This document shows, piece by piece, positions 7,167 to 13,934 of a stretch of DNA of 15,703 bases. The DNA comes from Pedobacter ureilyticus (GTDB lineage: Bacteria > Bacteroidota > Bacteroidia > Sphingobacteriales > Sphingobacteriaceae), in the NCBI RefSeq assembly GCF_005925345.1, contig NZ_SSHJ01000040.1, forward strand, positions 1 through 15,703, read 5' to 3'. Position 1 is the first letter of the stretch; every line of letters starts with the position of its first letter. A program made the position numbers and the translations under genes. Under the pieces are notes generated by a model that was not told the DNA's origin, did no database searches, and saw only the letters and a list, made by a program, of their open reading frames with translations.

Positions 7167-7194
7167 TTAAATTTATTATCGTAATATTGCGATA
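7160..7194 (+). promoter_or_regulatory. arsR promoter with ArsR-type operator (box 1)
   Basis: TATCGTAATATTGCGATA (7177-7194) is a palindrome except for one base pair, of the kind bound by ArsR/SmtB dimers. A promoter TTG (7160-7162)-N19-TAATATTG (7182-7189; seven of eight match TAnnTTTG) overlaps it, so a bound repressor would cover the -7 element. The TTG lies in the 3' arm of the preceding terminator. The start codon of arsR is 20 bases downstream. Confidence 0.7.
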
Positions 7195-7213
7195 TATTTA
7201 TTTTTTTAAACTG

Positions 7214-7543
7214 ATGGGTGTCACAAAAACCGAAATTTTTACAGAACAGCAGAACCATTTAGCTGGTATTTTAAAGGCACTGGCTCATCCTGCCCGTATA
7301 GCTATACTGCAACATATCATTAAACAAAATGCCTGCATCTGTAATGATCTGGTAGAAGAATTGGGATTGGCACAAGCGACAATTTCACAACACTTGAAAG
7401 AGCTGAAAAATATTGGTATCATTAAAGGAAATATAGAAGGAACTAGTGTATGTTACTGTATTAATGAAACAGTCTGGAATGAGGTTAAGAAGGAACTCAA
7501 TAGCTTTTTTGTCGAGAATGTAAATAGTAAAGAATGCTGTTAA
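7214..7543 (+). CDS. arsR: ArsR family metalloregulator
   Basis: A 109-residue winged-helix repressor. LAHPARIAILQHI (about residues 23-35) is the family's first conserved helix. ACICNDL carries Cys41 and Cys43, matching the CxC of the classical As(III) site in the ELCVCDL helix. QATISQHLKELKNIGII (about 54-70) is the recognition helix. Extra cysteines occur at 80 and 82 (VCYC) and the protein ends in Cys108-Cys109, both of which could join metal binding. The frame is open further upstream to 7160, but those 18 residues would read through the operator and are hydrophobic and A/T-driven, so the ATG at 7214 is preferred. It should repress its own operon until arsenite binds. Confidence 0.92.
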   Translation: MGVTKTEIFTEQQNHLAGILKALAHPARIAILQHIIKQNACICNDLVEELGLAQATISQHLKELKNIGIIKGNIEGTSVCYCINETVWNEVKKELNSFFVENVNSKECC

Positions 7544-7565
7544 GCGTTTTTTTTTAACACCAAAA

Positions 7566-7583
7566 CATCGTAACATTGCAATA
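7566..7583 (+). promoter_or_regulatory. Second ArsR-type box, upstream of the DUF6428 gene
   Basis: CATCGTAACATTGCAATA matches box 1 at 15 of 18 positions in the same orientation, and again has TAACATTG in the register of a -7 element. It lies in the 68-base gap between arsR and the DUF6428 gene, after a T-run at 7547-7555. It may be a second operator, possibly with an internal promoter, although no good TTG element stands upstream. Confidence 0.55.
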
Positions 7584-7611
7584 TAACATTTATTGAATTA
7601 ATATCAGAAAT

Positions 7612-8085
7612 ATGAAGTTATCAAAAATTAAAGAAATCCTGCCAACATTAGTAAATGTTGGATTTCAATTAGAAAACGGAACTTTAGTTCCAGAACATTT
7701 CCACGTTACCGAAGTGGGACAAATTACTAAAAACTTTATAGACTGTGGTGGCGTAATCCGGTCAGAAAAAGTTGTAAACTTCCAATTATGGAATGCGGAC
7801 GATTTCGAGCACAAATTAAAGCCAGTTAAACTATTAAACATCATCAAGCTATCCGAAGAAAAATTAGGTATTGAAGATGCGGAAATTGAGGTGGAATACC
7901 AAAGCGAAACTATTGGCAAGTATGATTTGGATTTCAACGGAGAGACATTTGTACTGAAAAATAAAACAACAGCCTGCTTGGCTCAAGATGCCTGCGGGAT
8001 TCCTTCAGATAAACAAAAGAAAAATTTGGCGGAACTGCCTGTAAATAATGCTAATGCTTGTACTCCAGGTGGCGGATGTTGTTAA
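7612..8085 (+). CDS. DUF6428 family protein (arsenic-island protein)
   Basis: A 157-residue soluble protein matching the DUF6428 family, commonly found beside arsR in Bacteroidota arsenic islands. It begins MKLSKIKEILPTLVNVGFQLENGTLVPEHFHVTEVG (split over residues 1-36), with His-Phe-His and the FIDCGG motif (Cys46). The C-terminal third has further cysteines (TACLAQDACG) and ends NACTPGGGCC, a glycine-cysteine tail that could bind As(III) or a metal. The PEHFHVTEVG and GG segments resemble a small cupin-like or beta-rich fold, but this is only an impression. Function is unknown. Twelve bases separate it from DoxX, so the genes are co-transcribed under the ArsR boxes. Confidence 0.8.
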   Translation: MKLSKIKEILPTLVNVGFQLENGTLVPEHFHVTEVGQITKNFIDCGGVIRSEKVVNFQLWNADDFEHKLKPVKLLNIIKLSEEKLGIEDAEIEVEYQSETIGKYDLDFNGETFVLKNKTTACLAQDACGIPSDKQKKNLAELPVNNANACTPGGGCC

Positions 8086-8097
8086 AATTGAATTTAT

Positions 8098-8529
8098 ATG
8101 TTTTCAAAAATCATTCATACAGATAATTCAAAGACAACAATCATAATCCGACTGATTGTTGGAGGTGTTTTTTTATCGGAGGGCATTCAGAAATTTCTAT
8201 TTCCTACTTTACGGGGAGCCGGGCGGTTTGAAAAAATTGGCTTGCCATCTCCTGAATTTCTTGGAAGTTTTGTAGGCATATTTGAAATCCTTTGCGGAGC
8301 ACTTATTTTGCTCGGGTTGCTTACAAGGTTAGCAAGTATTCCGCTCATCATCATTATGCTGGTTGCCATTGCCACGACCAAAACATCTATTTTGGCTAAT
8401 GAGGGTATTTGGGAATTGCTGCACGGTAGCCGTACGGATTGGGCGATGCTTTTGGGAAGTATGTTTTTGTTAATCAAAGGTGCAGGTAATTGGTCTATTG
8501 ATAAAATCGTAATGAGAAATGGAGCGTGA
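8098..8529 (+). CDS. DoxX family membrane protein
   Basis: A 143-residue protein with four predicted membrane helices. IIIRLIVGGVFLSEGIQKFLFP (about residues 15-36) is the typical DoxX opening (Arg, then the G..F...G..K pattern), and FVGIFEILCGALILLGLLTRLASIPLIIIMLVAI follows (about 53-86). DoxX proteins are linked to thiosulfate:quinone oxidoreductase in archaea and to redox or thiol stress in bacteria; the specific role here is unknown. Its 3' end overlaps the chrA start by 11 bases, so the two are coupled. Confidence 0.88.
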   Translation: MFSKIIHTDNSKTTIIIRLIVGGVFLSEGIQKFLFPTLRGAGRFEKIGLPSPEFLGSFVGIFEILCGALILLGLLTRLASIPLIIIMLVAIATTKTSILANEGIWELLHGSRTDWAMLLGSMFLLIKGAGNWSIDKIVMRNGA

Positions 8530-9646
8530 TATTCAAATAAAGGAAATTGCCAAGCTCTTTCTCAAGCTTGGTTTTATTGGCTTCGGAGGTCCCGCGGCTC
8601 ATATTGCTATGATGCAGCAGGAAGTTGTTGTCAAAAAGAAATGGATGAGCGAACAGCATTTTTTGGATTTGTTGGGAGCTACTAATCTCATTCCTGGCCC
8701 CAACAGTACAGAAATGGCGATACACATCGGCTATGACAAAGGCAGTTGGAAAGGGTTAATTGTTGCGGGGTTATGCTTTATTTTACCTGCGGTTTTCATT
8801 ACCGGGATATTTGCATGGTTGTATCAGCAATACGGACAATTGCCCGAAGTACAGCCCTTTATTTACGGTATCAAACCTGCAATCATCGCTATTATCATAG
8901 GAGCTGTTTTTCCATTAGCAAAGAAATCTGTCAAGTCCACATTCTTGGCGGTTGTAGGTATTCTTGTTTTGGTACTGTCATTATTCGGCATTAGTGAAAT
9001 CTATTTGATGTTTGGAGCGGGATTGCTGGCAATGGGTTTGTATTCTATTCAGAGCAAAAGAAATACGCTCCAAAGTTTTATCCCGCTCGCATTCTTACAA
9101 ATCGCACAAAGCCCCTTACTCTCTGAAACAAATACCAAATTATTTTGGATATTCCTGAAAATTGGTGCTATCCTCTATGGAAGTGGTTATGTTCTTTTCG
9201 CCTTTTTAGATACGGAGTTAGTTGCAACGGGCTTACTCACCCGGCAGCAATTAATGGATGCTATTGCTGTTGGACAGTTTACCCCAGGTCCTGTTTTTTC
9301 TTCAGTTACGTTTATTGGCTATCAAATCAACGGACTATCCGGAGCAGTTATTTCTACGATTGCTATTTTTCTGCCGTCGTTTATTTTAGTAGCATTGCTA
9401 AATCCCTTGATGAAAAAAATGCGCCAATCTAAAGGACTGTCCATTTTTCTCGATGCGGTCAATGTGGCATCTGTTGCAATCATAGTCGCTATTTGTCTTA
9501 CAATGGGCAAAGAAACTATTACTGATTGGCGGACGATATTAATTGCAATGATAAGTGCGATCGTAGTTTTCAAATTCAAAAAAATAAATAGTGCCTTTGT
9601 GGTTATTGGAGGAGCATTATTAGGGTATTTATTTAATCTTATCTAA
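8519..9646 (+). CDS. chrA: Chromate efflux transporter ChrA (CHR family)
   Basis: A 375-residue membrane protein with two homologous CHR halves. The first has FLKLGFIGFGGPAAHIAMMQQEVV (about residues 11-34) and NLIPGPNSTEMAIHIGY (about 55-71). The second has FLKIGAILYGSGYVLFAFL (about 210-228), then AVGQFTPGPVFSSVTFIGYQI (about 249-269). The GFGGP and PGPN/TPGP motifs in each half are the CHR family hallmarks. The protein exports chromate, probably by proton exchange, and full length fits a long-chain bidomain ChrA. It is translationally coupled to DoxX and sits inside the ArsR-led operon rather than with a ChrB regulator. The substrate could be another oxyanion. Confidence 0.9.
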   Translation: MERDIQIKEIAKLFLKLGFIGFGGPAAHIAMMQQEVVVKKKWMSEQHFLDLLGATNLIPGPNSTEMAIHIGYDKGSWKGLIVAGLCFILPAVFITGIFAWLYQQYGQLPEVQPFIYGIKPAIIAIIIGAVFPLAKKSVKSTFLAVVGILVLVLSLFGISEIYLMFGAGLLAMGLYSIQSKRNTLQSFIPLAFLQIAQSPLLSETNTKLFWIFLKIGAILYGSGYVLFAFLDTELVATGLLTRQQLMDAIAVGQFTPGPVFSSVTFIGYQINGLSGAVISTIAIFLPSFILVALLNPLMKKMRQSKGLSIFLDAVNVASVAIIVAICLTMGKETITDWRTILIAMISAIVVFKFKKINSAFVVIGGALLGYLFNLI

Positions 9647-9689
9647 AGTTATCTTAAACAAAATATTTAAACAATAAAAATCAGACAAA

Positions 9690-10463
9690 ATGAAAATAGC
9701 ATTATTCAGTGATATTCACGCCAATTTACCTGCATTAGAAGCATTTTTTGAAGATGTTGAAAAAAGAAAACCAGACAGTATTTATTGTTTGGGCGATTTG
9801 GTGGGCTATAATATTTGGCCAAACGAAGTGGTAAACGAAATCCGTAAAAGGAGAATACCAACCATTGCCGGAAATTACGATTTTGGCATTGGCAGAATGA
9901 GCAACGAATGCGGTTGTGCCTACAAAACAGACAGTGAAAAAGATAACGGAAATATTTCTATTTCATTCACAAATTCTTTGATGAAAGATGAAGAAAGAGC
10001 GTATTTGCGTACACTTCCAGCCCATATCAAAGTAGAATTTCAACTGAATGAAGATAAATTGAATTTGCTTTTGGTACACGGAAGTCCGAGAAAAATAAAC
10101 GAATATCTTTTTGAAGACCGTGAGGAAAAAAGTATGCTTCGCATTATGGAGCAAGCCGATGCAGACATTATGTGCTTCGGACACACACACAAACCTTATC
10201 ACAGAGTTTTAAATTCGGGTATTGACGGTCAAAATCATTTCAGACACGCCATTAATATCGGTTCGGTTGGTAAACCGAAGGACAGCGATGTAAGAGGCGG
10301 TTATGTAATGCTTACGATTAATGAAAACAGTTCTGTGTTGGATAAAGATAGTATCAGTGTAGAATTTATACGCTTTGATTATGATATTGAAAGGGCTGCA
10401 AAAGCAGTTGAAGAAAGCATTTTACCAAACGAATACGCAGAAAATTTAAGAAGAGGTTACTAA
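9690..10463 (+). CDS. Calcineurin-like metallophosphoesterase
   Basis: A 257-residue cytoplasmic protein with the metal-binding motifs of the metallophosphoesterase fold in order: SDIHAN (Asp8, His10), LGDLVGY (Asp36), GNYD (Asn62, Asp64, in place of the usual GNHD), LLLVHGSP (one His) and CFGHTHKPY (two His), then NIGSVGKP. The layout is like YfcE/MJ0936-type phosphodiesterases, and the family member in this size class often ends in a C-terminal helix as here. The missing His of GNHD is a common variation in this subgroup. The substrate is unknown. It lies 43 bases after chrA and 16 before gcvH in the arsenic operon. Confidence 0.85.
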   Translation: MKIALFSDIHANLPALEAFFEDVEKRKPDSIYCLGDLVGYNIWPNEVVNEIRKRRIPTIAGNYDFGIGRMSNECGCAYKTDSEKDNGNISISFTNSLMKDEERAYLRTLPAHIKVEFQLNEDKLNLLLVHGSPRKINEYLFEDREEKSMLRIMEQADADIMCFGHTHKPYHRVLNSGIDGQNHFRHAINIGSVGKPKDSDVRGGYVMLTINENSSVLDKDSISVEFIRFDYDIERAAKAVEESILPNEYAENLRRGY

Positions 10464-10479
10464 TCTAAAATTTATAAAA

Positions 10480-10857
10480 ATGGAATTTCCAACCGATAGA
10501 AAGTATTCAAAAGAACATACCTGGATAAGCATACAGGACAACACAGGTACAATAGGCATTACAGAATTTGCGCAAAGTGAATTGGGCGAAATCGTATATG
10601 CGGATTTACCAAACGTTGGATATAGTTTTCAGCAGGACGAAGTATTCGGCTCTGTTGAAGCAGTTAAAACGGTCAGTGATTTATTTATGCCTGTATCGGG
10701 TAAAATCACTGAAACGAACGAACTACTTTTGAAAGCACCCACACTCATAAACGACAATCCTTATAAAGACGGTTGGATGATAAAAATTGAAATAAAAGAC
10801 ATTACAGAATTAGAAGACTTATTGACATCAAACCAATATAAAGAACTTACAAATTAG
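10480..10857 (+). CDS. gcvH: Glycine cleavage system H protein (lipoyl carrier)
   Basis: A 125-residue protein of normal H-protein length. [11 protein letters not shown] (residues 8-18), [25 protein letters not shown] strands (about 23-44), and the lipoylation hairpin [19 protein letters not shown] (56-74) with Lys63 as the lipoyl attachment site are all intact. [13 protein letters not shown] is the conserved C-terminal strand. In metabolism the H protein carries an aminomethyl group between GcvP, GcvT and Lpd, but none of those genes is in the window. Here it stands between a phosphoesterase and the acr3 gene (2-base gap to acr3), so it looks recruited to the arsenic operon. Reduced lipoyl groups are known to bind arsenite. 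Confidence 0.93.
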   Translation: MEFPTDRKYSKEHTWISIQDNTGTIGITEFAQSELGEIVYADLPNVGYSFQQDEVFGSVEAVKTVSDLFMPVSGKITETNELLLKAPTLINDNPYKDGWMIKIEIKDITELEDLLTSNQYKELTN

Positions 10858-10859
10858 CC

Positions 10860-11900
10860 ATGCAACCAAAATTAAAATTCTTAGACAGATACCTTACTTT
10901 ATGGATATTCCTTGCAATGGCAATTGGCGTGGGTTTGGGTCATTTCTTTCCCAAAATCTCTAATGTTACCAACAGCTTATCTGTTGGCACTACCAATATT
11001 CCATTGGCAATAGGATTGATATTGATGATGTATCCACCCTTGGCAAAGGTTGATTATTCCTTATTGCCCAAAGCATTTAGAGATAAAAAAGTAATTGGCA
11101 TATCCTTATTGCTCAATTGGGTAATCGGCACGGTATTGATGTTTGGATTAGCGGTTTTGTTTTTACGTAACGAACCCGATTACATGACAGGCTTAATTCT
11201 TATCGGTTTGGCAAGATGTATTGCCATGGTCATCGTTTGGAGTGACTTAGCTAAAGCAAACAGAGAATATACAGCTATGTTAGTTGCATTAAACAGCATC
11301 TTCCAGATATTTACTTACAGCTTTTTAGTTTGGTTATTCATCAACGTATTACCTGCAAAATTAGGATTAGCCAATTTCAATGTAAGCGTATCCATGAAAG
11401 ATGTTACCGAAAGCGTATTGATATATTTGGGTATTCCATTCCTGGCAGGTTTTTTAAGCCGTTACTTCCTTATAAAATCAAAAGGTATAGAATGGTATAA
11501 CCGAAAATTCGTCCCCGCAATATCGCCAATTACCTTATACGCTTTATTGTTTACGATAGTATTAATGTTCAGCTTGAAAGGCGATAAAATACTGGAATTA
11601 CCAATGGATGTAGTAAAAGTAGCCATACCGCTAATCATCTATTTTGTGTTGATGTTTTTCGTGAGCTTCTTTATCAATAAATCTCTTAAAGTTCCTTACG
11701 ACAAAAACGCATCCATCGCATTTACAGCCACAGGAAACAATTTTGAATTGGCAATAGCCGTAGCAATATCGATTTTCGGCATTCATTCGCCACAGGCATT
11801 TGTAGGTGTTATCGGCCCACTGGTAGAAGTTCCTGTACTCATATTATTGGTAAGGGCAAGTTTATGGCTAAAGGAGAAATATTATAGTAAAAAAGACTGA
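10860..11900 (+). CDS. acr3: ACR3 family arsenite efflux transporter
   Basis: A 346-residue membrane protein with about ten hydrophobic segments. [36 protein letters not shown] (split across about residues 117-152) contains the conserved cysteine and the 'MV.VW..LA' pattern of ACR3. [21 protein letters not shown] (about 286-306) and [12 protein letters not shown] (about 322-333) are C-terminal hallmarks. ACR3 exports As(III) at the cytoplasmic membrane, driven by the proton gradient. It starts 2 bases after gcvH, is last in the ArsR-led operon, and its stop lies within a shared terminator. No arsA is near, so it should work without an ATPase. Confidence 0.93.
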   Translation: MQPKLKFLDRYLTLWIFLAMAIGVGLGHFFPKISNVTNSLSVGTTNIPLAIGLILMMYPPLAKVDYSLLPKAFRDKKVIGISLLLNWVIGTVLMFGLAVLFLRNEPDYMTGLILIGLARCIAMVIVWSDLAKANREYTAMLVALNSIFQIFTYSFLVWLFINVLPAKLGLANFNVSVSMKDVTESVLIYLGIPFLAGFLSRYFLIKSKGIEWYNRKFVPAISPITLYALLFTIVLMFSLKGDKILELPMDVVKVAIPLIIYFVLMFFVSFFINKSLKVPYDKNASIAFTATGNNFELAIAVAISIFGIHSPQAFVGVIGPLVEVPVLILLVRASLWLKEKYYSKKD

Positions 11901-11917
11901 ATTTAAATTTCAGTCTT
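11893..11917. terminator. Bidirectional terminator shared by acr3 and nhaA
   Basis: AAGACTGAA (11893-11901) pairs with TTCAGTCTT (11909-11917) around a 7-nt loop. It contains the TGA of acr3 (11898-11900) and the TAA of the minus-strand nhaA (11903-11905). On the minus strand it is followed by six T's; on the plus strand by CTTACCCTTTCTT. It is therefore a better terminator for nhaA, weaker for acr3. Confidence 0.75.
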
Positions 11918-13090
11918 CTTACCCTTTCTTCTACTGGATAAATTCAAAATCACATATCCTAAGATACCCGCAATGAGTGATGTTATTAAAACAGATAGCT
12001 TGGCCTCTTCAATGAAAACCTGATTGTCAAATGAAAGCATAGATATAAATATGGACATTGTAAAACCTATTCCAGCTAATAATCCTAAGCCAATAATGTG
12101 AATAAGGTTACTGTTTGCAGGAAGTTGACCTATCCCTAATTTAGAACATATCAAAGAGGTTGCAACAATGCCAATGGGCTTACCAAAAATTAATCCCAGT
12201 GAAATACCTAAACCTAACGGGGAAGTCAGTCCTTCTATCATTTCCTGATGAATTGTAATATTTGTATTAGCGAATGCAAAAATGGGAATAATCAGAAAAT
12301 TTACCGGTTTTACAAGTGCATGTTCTAGTTTCTCTAACGGAGATTCAACTTCTGTATCATTGGTTGGCAAGGTCATAGCTACCAGTACACCTGCTATAGT
12401 GGCATGAATGCCAGAATGATGCACAAAATACCATACAAAAACTCCTGGTATTAGATATAGATAGGGATTTTTAACATTAAAACGGTTCATCAAAATCAGT
12501 ACTAGCATTCCAATTCCGGCATAGCCTAGATAGCCTAACTCAATTCCGGATGAATAGAAAATTGCAATGACTAAAATGGCAATCAAGTCATCCACAATCG
12601 CTAAAGCCGCTAAAAATATTTTTAAACTGGTTGGTACTCTTTTGTCTAACAGCGAAATTACGGCCAATGCAAAAGCAATATCCGTAGCCATAGGAATACC
12701 CCAGCCGGAAGCTGTTTCACTACCGGAATTAAAACTTACATAAATCAATGCGGGTACTACTGCTCCACCGATAGCAGCAAGGATAGGCAAAATAGCTTTC
12801 TTGGGAGAAGAGAGTTCTCCTTCAACAATTTCTCTTTTAATTTCCAGACCTACCAACAGAAAAAAGATTGCCATCAATCCGTCGTTGATCCACATACTTA
12901 CGGAATAATTGAGGTGTATGGCTTCATTTTCATACCCCAGCTTTGTGTCCAATAAATTTTGTAGCGGAGCGGCCATTGATGTATTTGCCACTATCATTGA
13001 AATCACTACGCATAAAAAAAGGAGGAAACCTCCAAAATTACTTGATTCAACAAAGTCTTTGAAAATCTTTAGATTGATTTTTTTCGGCAT
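11903..13090 (-). CDS. nhaA: Na+/H+ antiporter NhaA
   Basis: A 395-residue membrane protein of normal NhaA length. Hallmarks: WINDGLMAIFFLLVGLEIKREIVEGEL (about residues 67-93), GWGIPMATDIAFALAVISLLDKRVP (about 128-152), and ALAIVDDLIAILVIAIFYS (about 162-180) with the paired aspartates that carry protons and sodium. The C-terminal part has GKPIGI and GIGFTMSIFI. It imports protons in exchange for Na+ or Li+. It converges with acr3 and lies in a separate minus-strand unit, but an ArsR-like box covers its promoter region, so it may belong to the arsenic regulon. Confidence 0.93.
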   Translation of the reverse strand: MPKKINLKIFKDFVESSNFGGFLLFLCVVISMIVANTSMAAPLQNLLDTKLGYENEAIHLNYSVSMWINDGLMAIFFLLVGLEIKREIVEGELSSPKKAILPILAAIGGAVVPALIYVSFNSGSETASGWGIPMATDIAFALAVISLLDKRVPTSLKIFLAALAIVDDLIAILVIAIFYSSGIELGYLGYAGIGMLVLILMNRFNVKNPYLYLIPGVFVWYFVHHSGIHATIAGVLVAMTLPTNDTEVESPLEKLEHALVKPVNFLIIPIFAFANTNITIHQEMIEGLTSPLGLGISLGLIFGKPIGIVATSLICSKLGIGQLPANSNLIHIIGLGLLAGIGFTMSIFISMLSFDNQVFIEEAKLSVLITSLIAGILGYVILNLSSRRKGKKTEI

Positions 13091-13110
13091 ATTTATCTGT
13101 AAAAATTAAA

Positions 13111-13149
13111 TATCGCAATATACGAATAATGTTGCGAATGAGCTAGCAA
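13111..13149 (-). promoter_or_regulatory. nhaA promoter region with ArsR-like box (box 3)
   Basis: Read on the minus strand, 13128-13111 gives TATTCGTATATTGCGATA; its last 11 bases are identical to box 1 of arsR and the left half-site TCGTA is shifted by one base. A further TTCGCA half-site lies just upstream (13132-13138 region). The likely -7 element (TATATTG, 13122-13116) is inside the box, and a TTG lies at 13149-13147 (24-base spacing, somewhat long). The nhaA ATG is 20 bases downstream of the box, the same distance as for arsR. Confidence 0.55.
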
Positions 13150-13216
13150 AAGGGATAATTACTGCTTAAATTACAGAATAAGTTTTTTCCCATTATGAAG
13201 AATATGGCTGAAATAA

Positions 13217-13232
13217 AACTTATTAATAAGTT
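13217..13232 (-). terminator. Palindrome after the receiver-domain gene
   Basis: AACTTATTAATAAGTT is a perfect 16-bp palindrome starting 17 bases after the minus-strand stop at 13249. On the minus strand it is followed by TTATTTC. It is A/T-rich and weak, so it is only a possible terminator. Confidence 0.35.
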
Positions 13233-13248
13233 AGTAGAAGGAATTACT

Positions 13249-13710
13249 TTATTCACTATGAAAATCATTATTAAAATATTCCTGCGCGATTTTTGCTACT
13301 CCCACACTAAAATATCTTCCGCCATTGATAACAACTTCAATGGCTTTCTTGAAATCGTCTGTATCGCTACCAATGAGCAAATAACTAGAAAAACCAATTT
13401 CAAAAAGAGGTTTTACGACTTTTTCAGCATCAATATCACTATGAGCAATAAGCTTTATGGTTGGATATTCTGTCCTTAATTCTTGAACCTGTGCCAGCAC
13501 ATTCTTGTCGTAAAAATCAAGGTCAATAATACAAACATAGGGAAGTTCATTCAATGAAAACAATTGTGATAGTCCATCTTTAATGCTTTCCGAACGAAAT
13601 AAGACTTCAGTTCCTGAAGCAATGAAATCATTGCAAATCAAATCTAAAATTGGGCTTTTATCATTGATAAAGGAGAGGGTGATTTTTTGTTGTGTTGTAC
13701 CAGATTCCAT
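13249..13710 (-). CDS. Stand-alone receiver (REC)-domain protein
   Basis: A 153-residue protein with the response-regulator receiver fold only: strand KITLSFINDKSP (9-20), strand YVCIIDLDFYDKN (58-70) with Asp63 (or Asp65) at the phosphoacceptor place, TIKLIAHSD with Ser in the switch position, and the C-terminal helices DDFKKAIEVVINGGRYFSV. The usual acidic pair of the first strand is reduced to one Asp17, and the conserved Lys near the end of the fifth strand is not apparent (SSYLLIGSD). No DNA-binding domain follows, although IxxGGRYFS resembles the linker of LuxR-type regulators, so it may be a C-terminally shortened member of that group. I chose ATG 13710 (MESGTTQQ); the 19 extra codons upstream read through leader hairpins. 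It has its own promoter and a long structured leader. Confidence 0.75.
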   Translation of the reverse strand: MESGTTQQKITLSFINDKSPILDLICNDFIASGTEVLFRSESIKDGLSQLFSLNELPYVCIIDLDFYDKNVLAQVQELRTEYPTIKLIAHSDIDAEKVVKPLFEIGFSSYLLIGSDTDDFKKAIEVVINGGRYFSVGVAKIAQEYFNNDFHSE

Positions 13711-13741
13711 AATATTGTCAGATTTTGAGTTAATGGAGTTT

Positions 13742-13915
13742 CCTGCACAAAAAGAAAGCGCAGGCAACTACACTTACCGCACATTGAGGTACTGGTATAC
13801 CCGACAACGAATAAGCGAGCGCCCACGCCTATGGCATGAGCGTTCTTCCTTATTGTCCCGTTGTCTAAAAATTACCAGTTTTCAATGTGGGACTTAAAGC
13901 AAAAACACTTTAAGT
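13742..13915 (-). ncRNA. Structured leader RNA of the receiver-domain gene
   Basis: On the minus strand, three structures lie between promoter and start codon. First, ACTTAAAG (13915-13908)/CTTTAAGT (13899-13892). Second, a long stacked hairpin: CACATTGA/TCAATGTG (13889-13882 with 13787-13780), ACTGGTA/TACCAGT (13879-13873 with 13797-13791), GACAACG/CGTTGTC (13865-13859 with 13809-13803), AATAAG/CTTATT (13854-13849 with 13815-13810), and an apical CGCTCATGCC-ATA-GGCGTGGGCG stem (13842-13820) of 10 bp. Third, CCTGC/GCAGG (13764-13742). The apical stem has two G-U pairs on the minus strand that become C-A mismatches on the plus strand, favouring a minus-strand RNA. It could be a riboswitch-like leader, a processed sRNA, or a DNA palindrome. 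Confidence 0.6.
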
Positions 13916-13934
13916 ATTTCTATATTTAATAAAG

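Noticed and set aside
7160..7213. N-terminal extension of ArsR (18 residues)
   Set aside because: It would be translated from the operator and promoter and is an A/T-driven hydrophobic stretch; other ArsR proteins start close to the ATG at 7214.
8746..8994. Alternate plus frame inside chrA
   Set aside because: It is rich in Cys, Tyr and His without pattern; it is a shadow of the chrA frame.
13711..13767. N-terminal extension of the receiver-domain protein (19 residues)
   Set aside because: It reads through a leader hairpin and precedes the first receiver strand by too much; ATG 13710 fits the fold.
13778..13891. Integron attC site or CRISPR repeat
   Set aside because: The long hairpin lacks the GTTRRRY core boxes at both ends and there is only one copy, so neither an attC nor a CRISPR array is supported.
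13583..13897. Plus-strand open frame of 104 codons
   Set aside because: It is antisense to the receiver-domain gene and runs through the long inverted repeat; no family features.
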